This document shows, one piece after another, positions 1 to 5,540 of a stretch of DNA of 11,694 nt. The notes under the pieces are model-generated. The model worked only from the letters and a program-made list of their open reading frames with translations, was not told the origin of the DNA and did no database searches. A program made the translations under genes and the position numbers. The stretch is from contig CBDTXZ010000093.1 of assembly GCA_965364515.1 (NCBI GenBank), positions 1 through 11,694 on the forward strand, read 5' to 3'. Source of the stretch: JAHEDH01 sp965364515. GTDB lineage: Bacteria > Actinomycetota > Acidimicrobiia > Spongiisociales > ZC4RG35. How positions within the stretch are numbered: the first letter of the stretch is position 1; the number at the start of each line of letters is the position of its first letter.

Positions 1-1
1 C

Positions 2-634
2 TACGAAGGTGGAGTGGTGATGGCCGGTGACCGTCAGGCGACCGAGGGGTATCTTGTCGCACACCGCCACATCCAGAAGGTCTTCTCGACCGATCGCTTC
101 TCGGCCGTCGCCATCGCAGGCACGGCCGGCCTCGCCGTCGAGATGGTGCGTCTGTTCCAGACCGAACTCGAGCACTACGAGAAGATCGAAGGGACCCGGC
201 TGTCGCTCGACGGCAAGGCGACGTTCCTCTCTCGCCTGGTGCGCAATCAGCTGCCGATGGCGTTCCAGGGGTTGGCGGTGGTGCCGCTCTTCGCCGGCTT
301 CGACGAGGTCACCGAGGTGGGTCGAGTGTTCAGCTTCGACGTCGTGGGTGGACGCTACGAGGAGAACGACTACGGGAGCACCGGATCGGGATCTCGGCTC
401 GCCAAGTCATACCTGCGCGGAGCATTCCAACCCGACGGAACCGAAGAAGTCGCCGTCACCACCGCGGTCGGGGCGTTGGTGGCCGCCGCCGACGAGGACA
501 CCGCCACGGGTGGCCCCGATCTGATCCGCGGCATCCTCCCCAACATCGTCGCCATCGACGCCGACGGCATCCGCGACGTCGACGAGGCCCTCATCAGAAC
601 GGCGGCAGAGACGGCGCTCGGAGGTGTCCGATGA
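2..634 (+). CDS. prcB: 20S proteasome beta subunit PrcB, 5'-truncated by the window edge
   Basis: This is the proteolytic beta subunit of the bacterial 20S proteasome, which degrades Pup-tagged proteins in the cytoplasm. The reading frame is open from base 2, so the gene begins upstream. The propeptide, the catalytic Thr1 and about six further mature residues lie outside the window. By alignment from memory with mycobacterial PrcB, the first visible residues YEGGVVMAGDR are mature positions 8-18. Asp17 (in AGDR) and Lys33 (in HIQKV), which support the Thr1 nucleophile, are both present. Further family signatures are LEHYEKIEG, the GSGS loop, and DEDTATGGPDLIRG near the C terminus. It ends in TGA at 632-634, and an ATG at 631 overlaps this stop. 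prcA follows after 52 bp, the usual beta-then-alpha order. Identity is certain; only the start is unseen. Confidence 0.97.
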   Translation, partial: YEGGVVMAGDRQATEGYLVAHRHIQKVFSTDRFSAVAIAGTAGLAVEMVRLFQTELEHYEKIEGTRLSLDGKATFLSRLVRNQLPMAFQGLAVVPLFAGFDEVTEVGRVFSFDVVGGRYEENDYGSTGSGSRLAKSYLRGAFQPDGTEEVAVTTAVGALVAAADEDTATGGPDLIRGILPNIVAIDADGIRDVDEALIRTAAETALGGVR

Positions 635-690
635 TCCCGGCTGACCTGCTCGGGAGCAGAAAGCCGTCGAGCGAAGCGAGGCCCGTATGA
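631..690 (+). CDS. Possible 19-codon mini-ORF coupling prcB to prcA
   Basis: A short frame starts with ATG at 631 inside the prcB stop (ATGA) and ends with TGA at 688-690 inside the prcA start (ATGA again). It is preceded by GGAGG at 620-624, six bases before its ATG, the strongest ribosome binding site in this part of the window. It would encode a 19-residue peptide beginning MIPADLLGSRK. It is not in frame with prcA. I recognise no family. It may be a translated coupling leader that hands ribosomes from prcB to prcA, a chance ORF, or the remnant of an earlier direct overlap. Translation is inferred only from the signals. Confidence 0.3.
   Translation: MIPADLLGSRKPSSEARPV
669..682 (+). repeat. 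GAGCG(A/C)AGCGAG motif, copy 1
   Basis: The sequence GAGCGAAGCGAGGC lies in the prcB-prcA gap. A 12/14 match occurs at 2892-2905 in the pafA-pafB gap. Its 3' end supplies GAGG (678-681), five bases before the prcA ATG, so it doubles as the likely prcA ribosome binding site. Simple GC-rich motifs of this kind are common in GC-rich genomes, so calling it a repeat family is tentative. Confidence 0.4.
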
Positions 691-1349
691 CTCCCTTTTA
701 TGTCGCGCCAGAGCAGCTCGTTCGTGACAAGGCGGAGTTCGCCAGGAAGGGGATCGCTCGGGGACGGTCCATCGTTGCGATCGAATACGACCAGGGCATC
801 CTCCTGCTCGCCGAGAACCCGTCCATGTCGCTGCACAAGTTGAGCGAGGTGTACGACCGGATCGCCTTCGCCGGAGTCGGCAAATACAACGAGTACGAAA
901 CGCTCCGCAAGGCCGGAATCCGCCAGGCGGATGTCACCGGCTACCTGTACAGCCGCCAGGACGTCACAGGCATGGGACTCGCCACCGCTTTCAGTCAGAC
1001 GCTGGGTCAGATCTTCAGCCACGAGGCCAAACCGTTCGAGGTCGAGATGCTCATCTGTGAGGTGGGGCTCGAAGCGTCCGAGAACCGCCTGTTCAAGATC
1101 ACCTACGACGGGACCCTCTACGACCAGCGGCAGGTCACCGCCATCGGCGGCAAGTCGGACTCGCTCGAAGAGGCCCTCCGGGACGGATTCGAGGAAGGCA
1201 TGACGCTGCGGGCCGCATTCGAACTCGGAGTCGCCGCGTTCCGAGTCGCCGAGGATCGCGAGCCCGACGGCTGGGAGATCGCCGTGCTCGAGCGCGGCAA
1301 TGGCCGCCGCACCTTCCGCCGCATCGACCCCGCCGAACTCGGAAGCTGA
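687..1349 (+). CDS. prcA: 20S proteasome alpha subunit PrcA
   Basis: PrcA forms the outer, non-catalytic rings of the 20S proteasome. It gates entry to the chamber and docks the Mpa/ARC ATPase ring. The 220-residue product opens MTPFYVAPEQ, matching the mycobacterial gating N terminus in length and pattern. It continues with the alpha-type H0 helix (KAEFARKGIARG) and then the core motifs AENPSMSLHKLSEVYDR, GKYNEYETLR and QTLGQIF. The catalytic Thr of beta subunits is absent, as expected. GAGG at 678-681 is the likely ribosome binding site and the start fits the family. It is roughly 28 residues shorter than the M. tuberculosis protein (about 248), the missing part being the variable C-terminal tail after FRRI. 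It is probably co-transcribed with prcB. Confidence 0.97.
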   Translation: MTPFYVAPEQLVRDKAEFARKGIARGRSIVAIEYDQGILLLAENPSMSLHKLSEVYDRIAFAGVGKYNEYETLRKAGIRQADVTGYLYSRQDVTGMGLATAFSQTLGQIFSHEAKPFEVEMLICEVGLEASENRLFKITYDGTLYDQRQVTAIGGKSDSLEEALRDGFEEGMTLRAAFELGVAAFRVAEDREPDGWEIAVLERGNGRRTFRRIDPAELGS

Positions 1350-1366
1350 CAAGCCGGCGGCCGATC

Positions 1367-1394
1367 GCCGACAGCCGACAGCAGCCCGTCGGCA
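1367..1394. repeat. CCGACA-type 7-bp repeats with an inverted copy
   Basis: In the 99-bp prcA-pafA gap the 7-mer GCCGACA occurs twice in tandem (1367-1373, 1374-1380). After GCAGCCC the inverse-complement core GTCGGC follows at 1388-1393, so GCCGAC and GTCGGC can pair. This is the same 7-bp unit as the larger array at 2827-2880, which suggests a shared repeat family confined to gaps. Confidence 0.55.
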
Positions 1395-1436
1395 ACGCCC
1401 GAGAGAACACCACGCGAACAGGAGTGCGAGTTGGGA

Positions 1437-1442
1437 TAGGCT
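1437..1442 (+). promoter_or_regulatory. -10 box of a probable leaderless pafA promoter
   Basis: TAGGCT fits the actinobacterial -10 consensus TANNNT. It ends exactly six bases before the pafA ATG, so transcription would begin at or next to the start codon. No ribosome binding site lies at a useful distance; the nearest, AGGAG at 1420-1424, is 24 bases upstream. No clear -35 element is seen. The tatA gene has the same TANNNT-N6-start arrangement. Confidence 0.55.
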
Positions 1443-1448
1443 GACGGG

Positions 1449-2804
1449 ATGGACCGTCGGATCTTCGGGCTCGAAAACGAATACGGGGTCACCTGCACGC
1501 TGCGCGGGCAGCGCCGGCTGAGCCCCGACGAGGTCGCCCGGTACCTGTTCCGACGGGTCGTGTCGTGGGGTCGTTCATCGAACGTCTTCCTCGAGAACGG
1601 CGCCCGGCTCTATCTCGACGTCGGGAGCCATCCCGAATACGCCACGCCCGAATGTGACAACCTCGAAGACCTCGTCGCCCACGACAAGGCAGGCGAGCGC
1701 ATCCTGGAGTCGCTCGTGCAATCAGCCGAACAGCGCCTCGACGAAGAGGGCATCAAGGGCGAGATCTACCTCTTCAAGAACAACACCGACTCGGCAGGCA
1801 ACAGCTATGGCTGTCACGAGAACTTCCTGGTCTCGCGCAACAAGGACTTCCACCGCACGGTCGACATCCTGATCCCGTTCCTCGTCACCAGGCAGATCTT
1901 CCTCGGCGCGGGAAAGCTCGTCCAGACGCCCAGAGGAACCACCTACTCGATGTCGCAACGGGCCGAACACATCTGGGAAGGAGTGTCGTCGGCCACCACC
2001 AGGAGTCGGCCGATCATCAACACCCGTGACGAACCGCATGCCGACGCCGAGAAGTACCGGAGACTCCACATCATCGCCGGCGACTCGAACATGAGCGAGT
2101 ACGCCACATATGTGAAGGTCGGCATCGTCACCGCCCTCCTCCAGATGATCGAACGCGACGTCGTCTTCCGGGACCTGACACTCGAGAATCCGATCAGGGC
2201 GATCAGGGAGATCGCCCACGACCCGACGTGCCGCAAGAAGGTCCGTCTGGCCAACGGTCGCGAGCTCTCTGCGCTCGACATCCAATGGGAGTACCTCGAC
2301 CGGGCCATGCGATTCTCACGGAGCCCCGGCTTCCCCAGGGAGATCCAGGGGGCGGTCGACCGGTGGGAGCATCTCCTCACCGGGCTCGAGAAGGACCCGA
2401 TGAGCCTGGACCGGGAAGTCGACTGGGTGATGAAGTACAAGATGCTGTCCGACTACAGCGATCGCCGCAAGATGGCCATGTCCGACCCGCGCATGGGCAT
2501 GCTCGATCTCGCCTATCACGACGTCAACCGCGACCGGGGGATCTACTACATCATGGCGAGGAGAGGTCTGGTCGACAGGATCGTCACCGACGACAAGATC
2601 GCCAAGGCCGTCATGGAGCCGCCCCAGACCACCCGAGCCCGCCTACGCGGCTCGTTCATCAAGGCGGCCAAGGCCAAACGGCGTGATTTCACCGTCGATT
2701 GGGTTCATCTCAAACTCAACGACCAGGCGCAGCGCACCGTCCTGTGCAAGGACCCCTTCAAAGCCTTCGACGACCGCGTCGACAAACTGATCGAATCCCT
2801 GTAG
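1449..2804 (+). CDS. pafA: Pup--protein ligase PafA
   Basis: PafA uses ATP to join the C-terminal glutamate of Pup to lysines of target proteins, marking them for the proteasome. The 451-residue product is nearly the length of M. tuberculosis PafA (452) and aligns throughout. GLENEYGV carries metal-binding Glu9, and LYLDVGSHPEYA carries the catalytic base Asp57. SPDEVARYLFRRVVSWGRSS, KNNTDSAGNSYGCHEN, HIWEGVSSATTRSRPIINTR and the C-terminal DFTVDWVHLKLNDQAQRT are highly conserved. The paralogue Dop carries an N-proximal inserted loop that is absent here, so ligase rather than depupylase is favoured. No Shine-Dalgarno site is suitably placed and a TANNNT box sits six bases upstream, so the mRNA may be leaderless. 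pafB follows after 149 bp with its own candidate promoter. Confidence 0.97.
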   Translation: MDRRIFGLENEYGVTCTLRGQRRLSPDEVARYLFRRVVSWGRSSNVFLENGARLYLDVGSHPEYATPECDNLEDLVAHDKAGERILESLVQSAEQRLDEEGIKGEIYLFKNNTDSAGNSYGCHENFLVSRNKDFHRTVDILIPFLVTRQIFLGAGKLVQTPRGTTYSMSQRAEHIWEGVSSATTRSRPIINTRDEPHADAEKYRRLHIIAGDSNMSEYATYVKVGIVTALLQMIERDVVFRDLTLENPIRAIREIAHDPTCRKKVRLANGRELSALDIQWEYLDRAMRFSRSPGFPREIQGAVDRWEHLLTGLEKDPMSLDREVDWVMKYKMLSDYSDRRKMAMSDPRMGMLDLAYHDVNRDRGIYYIMARRGLVDRIVTDDKIAKAVMEPPQTTRARLRGSFIKAAKAKRRDFTVDWVHLKLNDQAQRTVLCKDPFKAFDDRVDKLIESL

Positions 2805-2826
2805 GCCGGCCTGGCGGCCGTCCGTG

Positions 2827-2880
2827 ATCGGTCATCGGTGATCGGTCGTCGGTTCACCCAACCGACAACCGACAACCGAA
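2827..2880. repeat. Inverted array of 7-bp repeats forming a long imperfect hairpin
   Basis: Four tandem 7-mers fill 2827-2854: ATCGGTC, ATCGGTG, ATCGGTC, GTCGGTT. After the spacer CACCC (2855-2859) come three 7-mers of opposite sense at 2860-2880: AACCGAC, AACCGAC, AACCGAA. AACCGAC is the exact reverse complement of GTCGGTT. Folding 2835-2854 on 2860-2879 pairs 17 of 20 positions over a 5-base loop. No T-tract follows directly, so it is not a canonical terminator, although it would strongly separate pafA from pafB transcripts. Confidence 0.75.
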
Positions 2881-2891
2881 GACGCCGAGCC

Positions 2892-2905
2892 GAGCGCAGC
2901 GAGCC
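2892..2905 (+). repeat. GAGCG(A/C)AGCGAG motif, copy 2
   Basis: GAGCGCAGCGAGCC matches the copy at 669-682 in 12 of 14 bases. It sits just downstream of the heptamer hairpin and about 35 bp upstream of the pafB promoter. It may be part of a dispersed intergenic repeat or a chance low-complexity match. Confidence 0.35.
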
Positions 2906-2939
2906 AGGCAGGGTCCTTCTCACAGCGGGGGAGAACGCG

Positions 2940-2945
2940 TACCTT
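2940..2945 (+). promoter_or_regulatory. -10 box of a probable leaderless or near-leaderless pafB promoter
   Basis: TACCTT fits TANNNT and ends eight bases before the pafB ATG at 2954. That puts the transcription start within a few bases of the start codon. The only purine-rich run upstream, GGGGGAG near 2927-2933, is about 20 bases away and too far to be a ribosome binding site. A -35 element is not obvious. Confidence 0.45.
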
Positions 2946-2953
2946 CACTCCTG

Positions 2954-3877
2954 ATGCGGAATGTGCTCGAGCGGATACTCAACCTGTTGGCTTTTCTCCT
3001 GACGGCCAACCGCGCCGTTTCCGCCGAGGAGATCCGGCACACCGTCGCCGGCTACGACCGGGAGAACGACCAGGCGTTCCAGCGGATGTTCTCCCGCGAC
3101 AAGGACATGCTCCGACGCCTCGGGATCCCGCTCGAGACCACCACCGCCGGTGGCCTCGAGATCGAGTACGGCTACAAGATCGACCCCGACTCCTACCGGC
3201 TTCCGGAGACCGACCTGTCCGACCAGGAGCGGGCGGCACTCTGGTTCGCCGCTCAGGTGGTCAGGATCGGCGGTCAGCCGACCGGCGCAGACGCCATCCT
3301 CAAGCTCGGCGGATCCCAGCTGGAGAGCGGGCTCGAGCCTTTTGCAGCCGATCTCGGGAGCGAGGTCGACGTTCTGGCCGATCTGTACACCGCATGCGCC
3401 GAACACCGGTACACGACCTTCCTGTACAACGGCACCGCCCGCCGTGTCGCACCGCACGGGCTGGGGCATCGACGAGGCCACTGGTACCTCGTCGGCGTCA
3501 CCGATCGCGGGACCCGCGTCTTTCGGGTCGACAGGATCGAACATCTCGACGTCGAGCAACGTGACGGTTTCGAGCGCGATCTCGACGTCGACGTCCGGCG
3601 CGAGCTCGACACCCAGCCGTGGGAGGCAGGGACCGAGGAGCCCGTGATCGCCAGGGTGCGGTTTCTCCCTGAGATCGCATGGTGGGCGGAGCGTCGGCTC
3701 GGACGCGAGCCCGTGGAGCGAATCCAGGGCGACGACGGATCTCTGGAAGTCGCCATCGAGGTCACCAATCGGTCGGCGTTCATCGGCTGGGTGCTCGGAT
3801 TCGCAGACCAGGCCGAGGTGACGGGGCCTCCCGAGCTGCGTGCCGCCGTCGTCGACCACATCCGAGGGGTGGCATGA
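2954..3877 (+). CDS. pafB: WYL-domain transcriptional regulator PafB
   Basis: PafB pairs with PafC to activate the RecA-independent DNA-damage response of actinobacteria. Despite the name it is not part of pupylation. The 307-residue product has an N-terminal winged helix-turn-helix (about 1-60), a linker, and a WYL domain containing GHWYLVGV (Trp177-Tyr178-Leu179) and VFRVDRI (189-195), the motif thought to sense a nucleic-acid ligand. A C-terminal WCX-like region follows. Its length is a little below the roughly 330 usual for mycobacterial PafB. Position directly after pafA and the ATGA overlap with pafC support the assignment. I searched the gaps for the reported PafBC promoter motif (TGTCRG about 8 bases before TANNNT) and found none, so self-activation is not evident. 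Confidence 0.93.
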   Translation: MRNVLERILNLLAFLLTANRAVSAEEIRHTVAGYDRENDQAFQRMFSRDKDMLRRLGIPLETTTAGGLEIEYGYKIDPDSYRLPETDLSDQERAALWFAAQVVRIGGQPTGADAILKLGGSQLESGLEPFAADLGSEVDVLADLYTACAEHRYTTFLYNGTARRVAPHGLGHRRGHWYLVGVTDRGTRVFRVDRIEHLDVEQRDGFERDLDVDVRRELDTQPWEAGTEEPVIARVRFLPEIAWWAERRLGREPVERIQGDDGSLEVAIEVTNRSAFIGWVLGFADQAEVTGPPELRAAVVDHIRGVA

Positions 3878-4803
3878 GCGATCGCACTGCCAGTCGGCTC
3901 ACCCGCATCCTCGCGATGCTGCCGTGGGTCATCGACAATCCGGGGGCCGATGTGGACGAGGTCTGCGAGCGTTTCGGGTACACCCGCAAGGAGCTGATCC
4001 GGGATCTGGATCTGGTCTTCGTGTGCGGTCTGCCCGGCTATGGGCCGGGAGACCTGATGGTCGCATACGTGGAGGAGGACCAGGTCATCGTCGACACGGC
4101 GGACTACTTCGCCAAGGCGCCCCGGTTGACGGCCGCGGAAGGTCTGGCGCTGCTGGCGTCGGGCATGACCGTGATGGCGACCGGTCAGGGCACCGATGTG
4201 CTCGCATCCGCCATCGACAAGCTCGGGCGCGCCCTCGTTCCGGAGGGCTACGAGATCTTGACCGTCGATGTTTCTGCCGAGCACGACCTCGGAGGCAGGC
4301 TCAGGGATGCGGCTGCAGAGGGGAGGGTGGTGGAGATCGTGTACACCACGCTCAGCCGTGGTGACACGACCACCAGGCTGATCGAGCCATGGAGTGTGTT
4401 CACGTCACTCGGGAACTGGTACGTCTCGGGGTATTGCCGCCGATCCGAGGGAGAGCGGGTGTTCCGTCTGGATCGGATCAAGCAGATTCGTGAGACCGAC
4501 GAGCGCTTCACACCGCCCGAGACCCCGCCAGAGCCCGAAGTCCGGTACACGCCGTCGGAAGAGGATGTGACCGCTCTCATCGAGCTGTCACCGCAGGCGT
4601 TCTGGGTGTCCGACTACTACCCGGTCGAGATCGTCTCCGACACGCCGGAGCTGCGGACCGTGCGGTTCTCGGCCTACGACGCCGGGGTGGCCGCACAGCT
4701 GCTCGTCCGTCTCGGAGCCGCCGCCAGACTGGTCGAAGGCGACGAGGTGCGCGCCGCCACCGAAGACCTCCGATCCCGCCTCCTCCAACGCTACGGCGGG
4801 TGA
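3874..4803 (+). CDS. pafC: WYL-domain transcriptional regulator PafC
   Basis: PafC is the partner of PafB in the heterodimeric activator of DNA-damage genes. I place the start at ATG 3874, which overlaps the pafB stop (ATGA) and follows GAGGGG at 3864-3869. A longer frame exists upstream but lies inside pafB and would add 65 non-homologous residues. The resulting 309 residues match the family length (about 316). An N-terminal helix-turn-helix (about 5-55, RLTRILAMLPWVIDN onward) precedes a WYL domain around 150-205. The signature here reads NWYVSGY, with Val184 where the name-giving Leu usually sits, followed by VFRLDRI. The C-terminal WCX region ends near RSRLLQRYGG. A perfect inverted repeat starts six bases after the stop. 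Confidence 0.93.
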   Translation: MSDRTASRLTRILAMLPWVIDNPGADVDEVCERFGYTRKELIRDLDLVFVCGLPGYGPGDLMVAYVEEDQVIVDTADYFAKAPRLTAAEGLALLASGMTVMATGQGTDVLASAIDKLGRALVPEGYEILTVDVSAEHDLGGRLRDAAAEGRVVEIVYTTLSRGDTTTRLIEPWSVFTSLGNWYVSGYCRRSEGERVFRLDRIKQIRETDERFTPPETPPEPEVRYTPSEEDVTALIELSPQAFWVSDYYPVEIVSDTPELRTVRFSAYDAGVAAQLLVRLGAAARLVEGDEVRAATEDLRSRLLQRYGG

Positions 4804-4809
4804 TGCTCC

Positions 4810-4860
4810 CGTTCTTGTGACGTTTACGCAGCTATTACGTGCATTCCCGTCACAAGAACG
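4810..4860. repeat. Perfect 13-bp inverted repeat downstream of pafC
   Basis: CGTTCTTGTGACG at 4810-4822 and CGTCACAAGAACG at 4848-4860 are exact reverse complements separated by 25 bases. The spacer contains TTACG twice (4824-4828 and 4835-4839). The region is visibly lower in GC than the genes around it. There is no T-tract after the right arm and the loop is long, so a protein-binding operator pair, an mRNA 3'-end stabiliser or a small mobile-repeat remnant are all possible. Confidence 0.7.
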
Positions 4861-4869
4861 AGATCAGCA

Positions 4870-4892
4870 GTGACCATGTCGGGCATGGTCAC
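4870..4892. other. 9-bp perfect hairpin with 5-base loop
   Basis: GTGACCATG (4870-4878), loop TCGGG, then CATGGTCAC (4884-4892) forms a compact hairpin 10 bases after the 13-bp inverted repeat. No run of T follows, so it is not a classical terminator. It may be an operator or RNA element of the zinc-ribbon gene that starts 90 bp downstream, or it may end the pafBC message by a factor-dependent route. Confidence 0.6.
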
Positions 4893-4982
4893 GAATGACT
4901 ATTCCGCCAATAGCCCCCGAAATGGGGTCAAGTCTCTTCCGACATCGCCGACATATGAATCAAGCGGACAGTCGGAGTCACA

Positions 4983-5273
4983 ATGACCACCATCAAGACA
5001 ACCTGCAGCATGTGCGGTGATGTCGAGCTCAAGCCGGCCGACCTGGTCCTCGAGCTCGACCCTTCCGAAGAAGAAGGCACCTACCGCTTCACCTGCCCCG
5101 AATGCAGCGGCCTCGAGCGTCGCCCTGCCAACGCCCGGGTCGTGAGTGTGCTGCTCGCCACCGGCGTGACCTACCAGATCGTCCGGACCGATCCGATCAC
5201 CGAAGCCGAGATCGGCGACTTCGTCGCCGCCCTCCAGAGCGAGAAGGATCCCTTCCGGCTGCTGGCCAACTGA
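4983..5273 (+). CDS. Small zinc-ribbon protein of unknown function
   Basis: The 96-residue product has two CxxC knuckles, Cys8-Ser-Met-Cys11 and Cys38-Pro-Glu-Cys41. This is the layout of a four-cysteine zinc ribbon with a 26-residue spacer. The C-terminal half (ARVVSVLLATGVTYQIVR, then TEAEIGDFVAALQ) reads as a hydrophobic strand and an acidic helix. No membrane segment or signal peptide is seen. GGAG at 4974-4977, five bases before the ATG, supports the start. It stands alone between pafC and the tat genes, interrupting the order known from mycobacteria, with structured gaps on both sides. I do not recognise a named family. A role in transcription or protein binding is only a guess from the fold type. 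Codon use looks like its neighbours, so there is no sign of recent transfer. Confidence 0.8.
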   Translation: MTTIKTTCSMCGDVELKPADLVLELDPSEEEGTYRFTCPECSGLERRPANARVVSVLLATGVTYQIVRTDPITEAEIGDFVAALQSEKDPFRLLAN

Positions 5274-5297
5274 CACGACAGCCGACTTCCGCCCGTG

Positions 5298-5374
5298 AAC
5301 GGCTCTGCCGGGACCGAGGCCGGGGACAGACCGCAAAGTCCCCGCTTCCTCACTTCCCGCCAGAGCCGTTTTCG
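5298..5374 (+). terminator. Nested double-stem structure, possible terminator or RNA element
   Basis: An outer stem pairs AACGGCTCTG (5298-5307) with CAGAGCCGTT (5361-5370) over 10 perfect base pairs. Inside it, CGGGGAC (5321-5327) pairs perfectly with GTCCCCG (5338-5344) over a 10-base loop. The outer right arm runs into TTTTC, giving a short T-tract of four (5369-5372). It begins 25 bases after the zinc-ribbon stop, so transcript termination is the simplest reading. The 53-base interior and weak T-run make this uncertain, and a small structured RNA remains possible. Confidence 0.5.
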
Positions 5375-5433
5375 CGTCCCCAGACCCCGCATGAGCATCA
5401 CCCGCGGCCCCGCCCTGCGCTCGACGTTCAGCC

Positions 5434-5488
5434 GTCGGCTTCCGGCTTGGAGTCGTGTTTGCCGAACGCTGAGAGCCGACACCCGACA
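5434..5488. repeat. CCGAC-type repeats upstream of the tat promoter
   Basis: GTCGGCT (5434-5440) is the reverse complement of AGCCGAC (5474-5480), which is followed by the related 7-mer ACCCGAC (5481-5487). These resemble the CCGACA-type heptamers at 1367-1394 and 2827-2880. A further short instance, ACAGCCGAC, lies just after the zinc-ribbon stop near 5278-5286. Confidence 0.4.
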
Positions 5489-5528
5489 GCACTCGAATCT
5501 GGCTCCCGGTGGACCTGAGGATCTGCGG

Positions 5529-5534
5529 TAACCT
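5529..5534 (+). promoter_or_regulatory. -10 box of a probable leaderless tatA promoter
   Basis: TAACCT fits TANNNT and ends six bases before the GTG start of tatA, the same spacing as at pafA. The nearest purine run (TGAGG, 5516-5520) is 20 bases from the start and unlikely to be a ribosome binding site. The tatA-tatC operon therefore probably begins with a leaderless message. No convincing -35 hexamer is visible. Confidence 0.55.
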
Positions 5535-5540
5535 GGGAAC

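Noticed and set aside
594..1352. A 252-codon minus-strand frame opposite prcA
   Set aside because: It lies fully opposite a well-conserved proteasome subunit, starts and ends beyond it by chance, and has no family signature.
1449..2804. The ligase gene could be dop (deamidase/depupylase) rather than pafA
   Set aside because: Length (451), the MDRRIFGLENEYGV opening and position after prcA match PafA, and the inserted loop typical of Dop is absent.
2827..2880. CRISPR array
   Set aside because: The repeats are 7-mers with no spacers between them, and the two blocks have opposite sense. This does not fit repeat-spacer architecture, and there are no cas genes.
3679..3873. Longer N terminus for PafC starting at 3679
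   Set aside because: The extra 65 residues lie inside pafB in another frame and do not resemble a helix-turn-helix. ATG 3874 has an ATGA overlap and a GAGGGG site.
1350..5540. PafBC-dependent (RecA-independent damage) promoter motif in the gaps
   Set aside because: I looked for TGTCRG about 8 bases upstream of each TANNNT box. TGTCGG occurs at 4877-4882 but no TANNNT lies at the needed distance, and none precedes the pafA, pafB or tatA boxes.
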